Below are positions 6,647 to 11,960 of a stretch of 11,960 nucleotides of DNA, in pieces. The DNA comes from JAQCEJ01 sp046160425 (lineage in GTDB: Bacteria; Planctomycetota; Planctomycetia; Planctomycetales; Planctomycetaceae): the NCBI GenBank assembly GCA_046160425.1, contig JBJXGP010000117.1, forward strand, positions 1-11,960, written 5' to 3'. The notes under the pieces are model-generated. The model was given only the letters and a program-made list of their open reading frames with translations. It made no database searches and was not told the origin of the DNA. Each line of letters begins with the position of its first letter. Within the stretch, counting starts at the first letter, position 1. A program made the position numbers and the translations under genes.

Positions 6647-6844
6647 TCAGTTTGTGGATTTCGACAGCGGCGGCTTTATTTCAACCTGTCGACTGCGGAC
6701 TTTGACGGCCTTCTGCAGGCAGCCCCAGCAGAGTGAGGAATTTTTGAGGAAGCCATCCTCAAAGGTGGCGGAGACACACTCCTTTTCCTTTTCGCACCAG
6801 GTGCATTGCCCCTTTTCCTGCCAGGCATGGAGTGAAACGATCAT
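6647..6844 (-). CDS. Small four-cysteine zinc-ribbon-like protein
   Basis: 65 residues from ATG 6844, chosen over the open upstream frame (to 7048) because AAAGG sits 8 nt before it and the domain starts there. C14-x2-C17 (CTWC) and C39-x2-C42 (CWGC) form a likely zinc-binding ribbon, with an extra C23. A basic tail follows (KVRSRQVEIKPP). The start MIVSLHAWQEKGQCTWCEKEKECV looks conserved rather than random. Such small ribbons usually bind nucleic acid or act as adaptors; no function can be assigned. The gene stands alone between two non-coding stretches, with hairpins both upstream (6878-6948) and possibly downstream (weak CGGTG/CACCG stem at 6598-6615). Confidence 0.72.
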   Translation of the reverse strand: MIVSLHAWQEKGQCTWCEKEKECVSATFEDGFLKNSSLCWGCLQKAVKVRSRQVEIKPPLSKSTN

Positions 6845-6877
6845 GAGTCGGACCTTTTTTCGGTGAGAGATTGGTGA

Positions 6878-6902
6878 CTTCGCGCACAAGGCCCGCGCGA
6901 AG
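6878..6902. repeat. Perfect 8-bp hairpin upstream of the zinc-ribbon gene
   Basis: CTTCGCGC (6878-6885) pairs perfectly with GCGCGAAG (6895-6902) around 9 nt. It is 34 nt upstream of the start at 6844 and would lie in its 5' leader if transcription begins further right. Confidence 0.6.
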
Positions 6903-6916
6903 AAGAACACAAGAGG

Positions 6917-6948
6917 CGAAACGTCACGGGACAAGTCCGTGGGTTTCG
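6917..6948. repeat. REP-like hairpin in the element
   Basis: CGAAAC (6917-6922) pairs with GTTTCG (6943-6948) and CACGG (6925-6929) with CCGTG (6937-6941), loop GACAAGT. The layout (imperfect two-part stem, pyrimidine-rich loop on one strand) resembles extragenic REP elements. Only one copy is in the window, so its repeat status is unproven. Confidence 0.5.
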
Positions 6949-7060
6949 TGAAAGAGGTCGTCGCGATCGCGACTGATATCCTGCCGTGGATCGACGACTG
7001 GTCTCCCTTGCGGCAGACACTGTCAGGTCTCACACGATGCGCTTCCAAAGATCGGAAGCC

Positions 7061-7084
7061 GGCGGGTTGTCAGGGCAACCCGCC
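7061..7084 (-). terminator. Hairpin after the 7098-7376 gene
   Basis: GGCGGGTTG (7061-7069) pairs perfectly with CAACCCGCC (7076-7084) around 6 nt, 13 nt past the stop codon. There is no U-tract. It is likely a terminator or a 3'-end stabilising structure. Confidence 0.6.
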
Positions 7085-7097
7085 GATTCACTTGCAC

Positions 7098-7376
7098 CTA
7101 CTCCTTCGGTTCGTCACCGTGCTTCTTCGCTTCGACCTCAAGCACATGCTCCCAGGCTTTTTTCAGCAGCAACGCGGCGATCGGCAGATCATCGCGGCTG
7201 AGGCTTTGGGTCTGCTTCCACTCATCATCCTGACGATATGATTTGAGCAGGCTGACTTTGTGGAAGGTCGTTTTGCCATCTTCGGACTTATTCGCGAAGA
7301 CGCTGGCCGAGATCCCCTTAAGACGAAAGGTCTCGATGGGCTTGGCCGATTTGGTGGTAGAACTTTCCATGTTCAT
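7098..7376 (-). CDS. Conserved small protein of unknown function, paralogue B
   Basis: From ATG 7376 (or 7370) about 92 residues: MNMESSTTKSAKPIETFRLKG, then ISASVFANK-SEDGKTTFHKVSLLKSY and a long C-terminal helix (DDLPIAALLLKKAWEHVLEVEAKK). It is a paralogue of the 5710-5976 product, sharing FR, SAS.F, DGK, VS..K.Y, E.K.T.S, LP.A and the Glu-rich end. An upstream ATG at 7538 overlaps the stop of the replication-relaxation gene (ATGAATAA) and keeps the frame open, but the added 54 residues are Arg/Cys/Ser-rich and absent from the paralogue, so I use the shorter form. No Shine-Dalgarno is visible. Function unknown; the context next to a replication or transfer initiation gene suggests a DNA-processing accessory role, as inference only. 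Confidence 0.75.
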   Translation of the reverse strand: MNMESSTTKSAKPIETFRLKGISASVFANKSEDGKTTFHKVSLLKSYRQDDEWKQTQSLSRDDLPIAALLLKKAWEHVLEVEAKKHGDEPKE

Positions 7377-7530
7377 GGGGAGAAAAGAATAGAAAGGACG
7401 CGATTCCGCCGAGGCATGCACGCATCCGGAAAAACCCACACGAGGAGCCGATCGTCCGTCACGTCCCTGAACGCAGCGGAACAATCTGCTTCTCAACATG
7501 TGTGGAGGCTTGCAAATACGGTTCACGATC

Positions 7531-8421
7531 TTATTCATTCACTGTGGCCAGCATTTGAGGTGATTGCTGCTGTGGCAATTTGACGAGCGGCCCGCGCTCC
7601 CCGTGATGGTTCCAGGTAATCGCCCCGTGGAGAAACGTTTCGGGCTTCAATTCGTGTTCGTCAATGAACAGCCACAGGTCGGGTCGTGCTCGTTGACTGA
7701 TTTCTGCGGCGGTCTGACGGCAACGATAGGCATTCGTGGTGATACACAGGACGCCAAACGAATCGGTTGTGGTCTCGGGAAAATGCCGGCGATGTCCCTG
7801 AGTCTCCGCCAGTCCGGCGTATCCCTTGGTTTTACGAGCCGCGATCTGCTTCGGCGAAGATGTGCCGAGATCGCGCTCCAGGTAGAAGACTTTGCGATGG
7901 CCGCGTAGCGAGAGTAAAAATCCGGCATCGGGACTGCAGGAGAGTGGGGGATTCTCCGAGAGTTGCGTATGCAGCGTGAAACGCTCCGTTTCCGCCACCT
8001 CTTTATCGATCGTCTCCCACTCGTTGATCCAGCAATCAAGCGTGACCGCTTGTTGGAGCGAGACGGCCTGTTCGATCACGATGCGAGTTTCGTTGACCGC
8101 AATCCAGTGATTGAGTCGATCGCCGCGCGGTTCGCGGGTGTTGACGGCGAGATGGCTGTCATCATCGAACCAGGAAGCCAGCAGTTCGGCACCCGGTTTG
8201 GTGAGGTAATAGACCGGCGCGGCTCCGTTCGTTCCGGGAAAAGCGACCGGCAGACGGTGTTTGTGGATGAAACCGGCGTGTTGCAGTTTCGAGAGCCGTT
8301 TGCGCGTGGTGCGGCCAGTGGCATGATCGGGAAAACACAGCCGCTGCAATTGCTCGCGAGTCAGGACGTAATACCGGCTGAGCATGAGCAGTAAGCGAAT
8401 ATCGAATTCCGTGACGGGCAT
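7531..8421 (-). CDS. Replication-relaxation family protein
   Basis: 296 residues from ATG 8421, with AGAGG 7 nt before it. The N-terminus is a winged helix: MPVTEFDIRLLLMLSRYYVLTREQLQRLCF, then RTTRKRLSKLQHAGFI, with the beta wing up to YYLTKPGAELL. This is the plasmid replication-relaxation family (PF13814), common in actinobacterial, Firmicute and planctomycete mobile elements. The middle is helical (WIAVNETRIVIEQAV). The C-terminal half has a PD-(D/E)xK-like pattern: PDAGFLLSL (D at ~167), VFYLERDLGT (E-x-D) and K188-KQIAARKTKGY-type helix. Whether it is catalytic is unknown. Such proteins are thought to act at the element's replication or transfer origin. The gene lies beside the large palindromic region (8792-9247), which is a natural candidate target. 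Confidence 0.85.
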   Translation of the reverse strand: MPVTEFDIRLLLMLSRYYVLTREQLQRLCFPDHATGRTTRKRLSKLQHAGFIHKHRLPVAFPGTNGAAPVYYLTKPGAELLASWFDDDSHLAVNTREPRGDRLNHWIAVNETRIVIEQAVSLQQAVTLDCWINEWETIDKEVAETERFTLHTQLSENPPLSCSPDAGFLLSLRGHRKVFYLERDLGTSSPKQIAARKTKGYAGLAETQGHRRHFPETTTDSFGVLCITTNAYRCRQTAAEISQRARPDLWLFIDEHELKPETFLHGAITWNHHGERGPLVKLPQQQSPQMLATVNE

Positions 8422-8791
8422 GGATGACCTCTGAGTGTGACGTTTCTACTCTACCAAAAAAGATACCGAGCAGCATTCCGAAAAGGGAAATGCAACTCGG
8501 TAGAAACGAACCCGAGATCGGGATCAAGCGCTTGCTGAACAGCACTCTTACAACCGGTCGGAAGTTCTTCACAGCCCAAGCCGTGACGGAAACATCTGTG
8601 TCCCGGAGGCAACTTCATGAGAAGTCGATACTGTATTTCTACCAACACCCGTCAGGAATTCAAGAGCAGTTTTCGTCGTCTCCACGATTTTCAGAAAATT
8701 CTCACTCCCTGGATCGACGGCAGATCATGTCTGACAAGGACAATAATTGACATCATCGCTGTGGACTTTGGTCAGATGTGTTCGCCAAACA
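8422..8791. other. Non-coding upstream region of the replication-relaxation gene
   Basis: About 370 bp between the minus-strand gene start and the palindromic block. A 65-codon minus frame (8451-8648, GTG start) and a 108-codon plus frame (8424-8750) exist, but neither has a ribosome site or family-like sequence. A perfect -35 TTGACA is at 8747-8752 (plus) but no good -10 follows. I see no DnaA boxes matching consensus. Confidence 0.45.
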
Positions 8792-8835
8792 CAAACAGCC
8801 TACACCTACAAAACAGGGAGGGGGGCCGTTTCGTT

Positions 8836-8865
8836 CGGCGGCGTGTGTCGCTGCACACACCGCCG
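8836..8865. repeat. Bulged hairpin CGGCGG..CCGCCG
   Basis: CGGCGG (8836-8841) pairs with CCGCCG (8860-8865) and TGTGT (8844-8848) with ACACA (8855-8859), with a 2-nt bulge and loop CGCTGC. It forms the left-hand local structure of the palindromic block. Confidence 0.65.
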
Positions 8866-8866
8866 A

Positions 8867-8931
8867 CTGCGAGCCGCAGCGATCACAGATTGTATTTGCC
8901 CCAATTACTGACAATTGGAAGCGGCTCGCAG
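8867..8931. repeat. Perfect 11-bp inverted repeat enclosing a second palindrome
   Basis: CTGCGAGCCGC (8867-8877) pairs perfectly with GCGGCTCGCAG (8921-8931). Inside, CCAATT (8901-8906) pairs with AATTGG (8913-8918) around ACTGAC, an AT-rich island in otherwise GC-rich DNA. Confidence 0.75.
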
Positions 8932-8936
8932 GGGTC

Positions 8937-8956
8937 GCCAGGGGCGTGCCCCTGGC
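8937..8956. repeat. Perfect 9-bp palindrome
   Basis: GCCAGGGGC (8937-8945) and GCCCCTGGC (8948-8956) with a 2-nt centre. Because the same arms can also pair with distant copies (9046-9060 and 9082-9095), alternative foldings compete. Confidence 0.7.
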
Positions 8957-9351
8957 TATGTTGGTGGCAAGCGTGGCGTGGACCGTCCGACCATGGGGGC
9001 GAAAAAGAGTGTGAGTGGAGCGAACACTCCTCCCCCCCAACGCAGCAACATAGCCAGGGGGCGCGACCCACCGGGAGCGGACCCCTGGCGACCCCGAAAC
9101 GGCTGGGGGGAAACAACTTACAAAAACACACACCGGGCCGGGCTGGGGATCCGGGGAGGACCACCTCTGGACCCCCCTGCGGGAGCCCCCGGCAACCCCG
9201 AAACGGCTCCCCCCCCCGTTTGTATGTTGTGTGCTGTGTGCTGTTTGAAGACGTGTGATTCAAAAGTAGTTCCTGCTGGAATATTCGTCGTCCGTGCATC
9301 GACAATCAGATGTTATTGACAGGTTCTTAGCGCTCGTGCAGTCTGCCCGTG

Positions 9352-9666
9352 ATGACACAATCGAAGTCAGTCGAATCGGTAACTTCGCCAGAAACAGAAT
9401 CGCCAGATGTGATGCCCGAAGACCTGACACTCTTCCGCGTGACGCAGCGGACGTACGGCTATCGCCGGTATCTCGTGCAGGCACTCACGTGGGAGAAGGC
9501 TCGGGAGATCGTCGAGCAATCCGCGCCCGAAGATTGCGAAGTGTCACGATTTTTCGATAACGAGCGGGTACATCAGATCCCCGATGTCGTCGATGACGAA
9601 ACGGAATATTTCGGGCCGGTCGTGTTCGTCGATTCCGCCGATGGTCGAGAGACTTTTTTTGAATGA
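9352..9666 (+). CDS. Small acidic protein of unknown function
   Basis: About 104 residues from ATG 9352 (GTG at 9349 is an alternative). It starts with a Ser/Glu-rich tail, then LTLFRVTQRTYGYRRYLVQALTWEKAREIVEQ, a strand-strand-helix unit, and an acidic C-terminus (DVVDDETEYFGPVVFVDSADG). The strand-strand-helix shape recalls small DpnD/PcfM-like domains of conjugative elements, but only weakly. There is no Shine-Dalgarno. It is the first plus-strand gene right of the palindromic region, divergent from the replication-relaxation gene, and is followed 91 bp on by another plus-strand gene. A run of seven T near the 3' end (9654-9660) is a possible slippery site but lies two codons before the stop. 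Confidence 0.68.
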   Translation: MTQSKSVESVTSPETESPDVMPEDLTLFRVTQRTYGYRRYLVQALTWEKAREIVEQSAPEDCEVSRFFDNERVHQIPDVVDDETEYFGPVVFVDSADGRETFFE

Positions 9667-9718
9667 GCCGAAACGGGTGGCGAACCAGAGTGAGATCACA
9701 CCACATTTTTGCGATTTG

Positions 9719-9740
9719 CGCCAGTGACAATATTCTGGCG
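9719..9740. repeat. Perfect 6-bp inverted repeat between two plus-strand genes
   Basis: CGCCAG (9719-9724) and CTGGCG (9735-9740) enclose TGACAATATT. It lies 18 nt before the next ATG (9758). An operator or leader hairpin are both possible; with no U-tract it is not a typical terminator. Confidence 0.5.
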
Positions 9741-9757
9741 GGGTGTAGTATCGCCCC

Positions 9758-10141
9758 ATGCTTGAGGCTCGCGCCCGCCATCCGCTCGACGGTTACGCAC
9801 CCAAACTCCTGGCCGCGTATCCGGCGCTGTCTCCCATCGGCATCGCACTACGAACAGGGGATGCCCGGACACGTCTCCAGGAAATGCAGGACGCCGAGAC
9901 CGAAACCTGTTCGCAAGAAGCACAGATCGTACAGGTCACTGATCGCCTCGCCCGTGTGCAAGCCGCGCACACCTTAGAAATGCAGTACCTGATGCAGTTC
10001 GGCGTCAAAGCCAGCGAAAGGCATCTCTTTCGCACGATTTTGGAGGACGTTTCTGGACATGGGGGACTGAGTCTGCGTGAAGCGGCCAATTTGACCCGTG
10101 CCCAGACTCACCGAAATAGCGACTCGCCGGTGGGACGTTGA
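9758..10141 (+). CDS. Hypothetical protein with a helical middle
   Basis: 127 residues from ATG 9758. No family recognised. The N-terminus (MLEARARHPLDGYAPKLLAAYPALSPIGIALR) is followed by a heptad-like helical stretch (DARTRLQEMQDAETETC to VQAAHTLEMQYLMQFG, about residues 34-82) that could form a coiled coil, then a more mixed C-terminus. There is no Shine-Dalgarno; CCCC directly precedes the ATG. Its last 34 bp overlap, tail to tail, the 3' end of the ATPase gene on the other strand, and its final residues (THRNSDSPVGR) may therefore be constrained by that gene. It is preferred over the 98-codon antisense frame because the amino acid make-up is better. Still uncertain. Confidence 0.55.
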   Translation: MLEARARHPLDGYAPKLLAAYPALSPIGIALRTGDARTRLQEMQDAETETCSQEAQIVQVTDRLARVQAAHTLEMQYLMQFGVKASERHLFRTILEDVSGHGGLSLREAANLTRAQTHRNSDSPVGR

Positions 10142-11838
10142 TCCATCGGCCTGGGCTTACCGGTCGTGATGATGATCTGCGGGTTGGTCAGAAGTCCCAT
10201 TCGCAACGTTTCCGTTTCGCGTTCGACCTCGTCTTTGGACCGGAACAACTCCGAAGCGAAGTTTTTTTGTTTCAGCTCTTCGACTTTCGCGAGGGTCGCT
10301 GCCGTCTCTCCGAGGGGATGATGGGCAATGGCGATATCGTATAGCTGGGGATCGTCCTTGAATTTGCCGAAGGCGGCTCCCGTACGTTTCGAGCGGATTT
10401 TCTGCGCCCAGGTGACCCGCTGGTCGTCGAAACTGTAATATGACTTGCTCGAGGTTTCATAGAAATCTTCGTGAATCGGGACTAACGATTCACTGGACCC
10501 TTCTGTCTGACCGTCGCTCAGCGATTCTTTCTCCGACCGACCGCGACTCCCTGATCGATCGTGCCCCTCCGACTTCGTCGGTCGCAGAGCGGTCGGATCT
10601 TTCGACTCACCAGTCCGATAACCGCTCGATTCCGATTCGGAAATGTCGGTGGCGTGCGAGGAGGTAGACGACTTGCCGAAACTTTTCAGCCATTCTTTGC
10701 GGTGTCCGGCGATCCGCTGCCGCAGTGTGAAAAGTTCCTCCTTGAGTTTGAAGGGATCGTATGTGAGTGTGGCCAGTTCATGGGCAATCCGGTCGGCATC
10801 ATCGGCGTCGTTGGCGAACATCAGCCGAGATCTCGCCTGCCAGATCAGCCCTGAGAGGTCGATGTCGCCCCGCTCCAATTGTGAAAAACTCTGGTGCGCG
10901 AGAATCATCCTCAGTCCCACCTGCCGGACGATCGGCAGCGCATCGAATAAGTCCGGCCCCACGAAATGCTGGAATTCATCGAGTAAAAGATACGTCGGAT
11001 CGACTTCTTTCGGCGCGAGGTTCATCGCCCGCTGGATGATTTCGTTGACAAACAATCCGCCGATCGTCTGTCCGATGTGCCGGTCGAGCCGACCATAGGA
11101 AGCGACGTTGACGATCACGATCCGCCGCTCGCGGATGAAGCGTTCCACATCAAAGCGGGACTCCACCGACGAAAACATCCGTCGCAGGATGCCGCTGTCG
11201 AAAAAGGGAGCCAGCCGATTCCGGGTGCTTTCGAGGATCCGCACCCGTTCGTTGCCGCGCGAAGCGAGAATTTCCGACCAGACCAGTTTCAGGCGATCGG
11301 GCAATCGTTTCAGGACCGCCTCATGCTCCGGTGATCCGGGATGTAGCAAATACTGCGCGGCAGACAGCGGCAATCCCATCGCGGCGACCGCGAAAAAACT
11401 GTTGAAGCACCATTGTCGGAGTCTCGGCATCTCTTCGATGTTTTGGCTGGCCCAGGCCCGAAGCGTAATCTCCACCGCCCGCCCCACTTGATAATAGAGG
11501 TGATCGTCGCTGTCATGCACCAATGGATTAAAAGGGAGCACGACATCCTCGCGTGCCGGTTCGATATAGACGAGTCTCTCCCGGACATGCGGCGGGCAGA
11601 GTCGCTCGTTCGCCATCCACTTGAGCAGATCCTGCGAGAGGTTGCCCATCGGATCGACCAGAAACAGGCAGCACTTTGGCCGGTTGGTGGAGAGTAGCGG
11701 CCGCAGGAGCGTATGGATGCAGACGGTCTTCCCTGACCCGGTCGCACCGAGTAGATGCAAGTGCGTGCGCAATAGATCCGGATCGAGCGTCACCGGTTGC
11801 CCGGTCGTCAGGTCAGTGCCGATGGTGAGGGGGAGCAT
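10108..11838 (-). CDS. VirD4/TraD/HerA-like ATPase (coupling protein type)
   Basis: 576 residues from ATG 11838, with an excellent ribosome site (GGAGG at 11851-11847, 8 nt before). Walker A GATGSGKT is at 31-38, Walker B YLLLDEF at 283-289, and the sensor-like ILAHQSFSQL at 312-321. The region LHLLGATGSGKT...FLVDPMGNLSQDLLKW and DRHIGQTIGGLFVNEIIQRA fit the type IV coupling protein/TraM-recognition ATPase family, which feed DNA-relaxase complexes into a mating channel. It has no transmembrane segment: the P-loop is only 30 residues from the N-terminus, whereas VirD4/TraD normally carry membrane helices first. Residues ~388-452 form a Ser/Gly/Glu-rich, probably disordered linker before a C-terminal part (DDQRVTWAQKIRSKRTG onward). 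It is the second gene of an operon, 5 bp after the upstream stop. Confidence 0.88.
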   Translation of the reverse strand: MLPLTIGTDLTTGQPVTLDPDLLRTHLHLLGATGSGKTVCIHTLLRPLLSTNRPKCCLFLVDPMGNLSQDLLKWMANERLCPPHVRERLVYIEPAREDVVLPFNPLVHDSDDHLYYQVGRAVEITLRAWASQNIEEMPRLRQWCFNSFFAVAAMGLPLSAAQYLLHPGSPEHEAVLKRLPDRLKLVWSEILASRGNERVRILESTRNRLAPFFDSGILRRMFSSVESRFDVERFIRERRIVIVNVASYGRLDRHIGQTIGGLFVNEIIQRAMNLAPKEVDPTYLLLDEFQHFVGPDLFDALPIVRQVGLRMILAHQSFSQLERGDIDLSGLIWQARSRLMFANDADDADRIAHELATLTYDPFKLKEELFTLRQRIAGHRKEWLKSFGKSSTSSHATDISESESSGYRTGESKDPTALRPTKSEGHDRSGSRGRSEKESLSDGQTEGSSESLVPIHEDFYETSSKSYYSFDDQRVTWAQKIRSKRTGAAFGKFKDDPQLYDIAIAHHPLGETAATLAKVEELKQKNFASELFRSKDEVERETETLRMGLLTNPQIIITTGKPRPMDQRPTGESLFR

Positions 11839-11843
11839 CGTGA

Positions 11844-11960
11844 TTACCTCCGCAAGAATTCCTGGATCGCCGCCTCTTCCTGCTGATTGAGGGCAACGCG
11901 TAACGAGTCGCGGGTCTCCTCGTCGTAGGGGAGCGTTTCCAATTCCACCCGCTGCGTGGA
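11844..11960 (-). CDS. 3' end of an upstream operon gene (partial)
   Basis: The last 38 codons of a gene entering from the right edge, ending in TAA at 11846-11844. Residues include VELETLPYDEETRDSLRVAL and NQQEEAAIQEFLRR, a charged helical tail. Only 5 bp separate it from the ATPase start, and the GGAGG ribosome site of the ATPase overlaps its last codons, so the two are likely one operon. It cannot be identified from this piece. It could be a further transfer or replication protein, possibly one that supplies the membrane part missing from the ATPase. Confidence 0.8.
   Translation of the reverse strand, partial: STQRVELETLPYDEETRDSLRVALNQQEEAAIQEFLRR

Larger units (their letters stand above)
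8792..9247. repeat. GC-rich nested inverted-repeat region (candidate oriT/ori)
   Basis: Several inverted repeats lie one inside another. Outermost: CAAACAGC (8792-8799) with GCTGTTTG (9240-9247). Next: TACAAA (8807-8812) with TTTGTA (9219-9224), a G-run (8816-8825) facing nine C's (9209-9217), and CCGTTTCG (8826-8833) with CGAAACGG (9199-9206). Inner pairs: GGGGTCGCCAGGGG (8931-8944) with 9082-9095 and CCCCTGGCTATGTTG (8949-8963) with 9046-9060, both perfect. Local hairpins also exist at 8836-8865 and 8867-8931. It lies in the divergent gap between the replication-relaxation gene and a plus-strand gene. Frames through it (8915-9319) are composition artefacts. A transfer or replication origin, or a large structured RNA, are the leading readings. 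Confidence 0.8.

Noticed and set aside
8451..8648. 65-codon minus frame just upstream of the replication-relaxation gene
   Set aside because: GTG start without ribosome site and no recognisable domain; too weak to call.
8424..8750. 108-codon plus frame in the same intergenic region
   Set aside because: No ribosome site, low-complexity Ser/Thr/Gln composition, and its start overlaps the leader of the divergent gene.
8792..9247. Block as a MITE-like transposable element with terminal repeats CAAACAGC/GCTGTTTG
   Set aside because: No target-site duplication visible at its edges and the inner nested pairs are not expected of a simple MITE; origin or RNA readings fit better, though not proven.
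8915..9319. 134-codon plus-strand frame through the palindromic region, and its antisense frames
   Set aside because: Gly/Pro/Arg-rich composition caused by G and C runs; no ribosome site; inverted repeats explain the sequence better.

Overview
The window looks like chromosomal DNA of a planctomycete. This is inferred from a RAYT-type transposase with palindromic ends, a decayed copy of the transposase lineage that starts like planctomycete proteins (MPRVNRSEIFADDEIQVFHC), a TPR lipoprotein, an Asp-box sialidase piece, and several genes without a clear Shine-Dalgarno site. No species can be named from the sequence.

Positions 1-2104 are a graveyard. They hold, in order, a frameshifted RAYT-like transposase remnant (minus strand), a 5'-truncated sialidase-like gene (plus), and the first ~125 codons of an Mrr-type restriction nuclease (plus). 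The nuclease is cut off by an apparently intact RAYT transposase (1434-2024, minus), which is flanked by 31-bp inverted REP-like palindromes.

Positions 2125-4103 are ordinary chromosome: a TPR lipoprotein gene (minus) with a good sigma70-type promoter and a ~205-nt leader, then a non-coding stretch with two plus-strand promoter candidates ahead of a tRNA-Pro(CGG) gene.

From the tRNA 3' end to the right edge lies what appears to be an integrative, probably conjugative or mobilisable, element. A tyrosine recombinase reads away from the tRNA and meets an excisionase-like helix-turn-helix gene tail to tail. A minus-strand series follows: a small conserved protein, an unknown protein, a four-cysteine zinc-ribbon-like protein, a paralogue of the first small protein, and a replication-relaxation family protein. 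Three of the small genes are each followed by their own hairpin. Between the replication-relaxation gene and two plus-strand unknown genes is a 930-bp gap, whose right half (8792-9247) is a GC-rich nested inverted repeat, a candidate origin of transfer or replication. The window ends with a VirD4/TraD/HerA-like ATPase and the 3' end of the gene before it, spaced as an operon. The far end of the element and any relaxase are outside the window, so the element type stays an inference.
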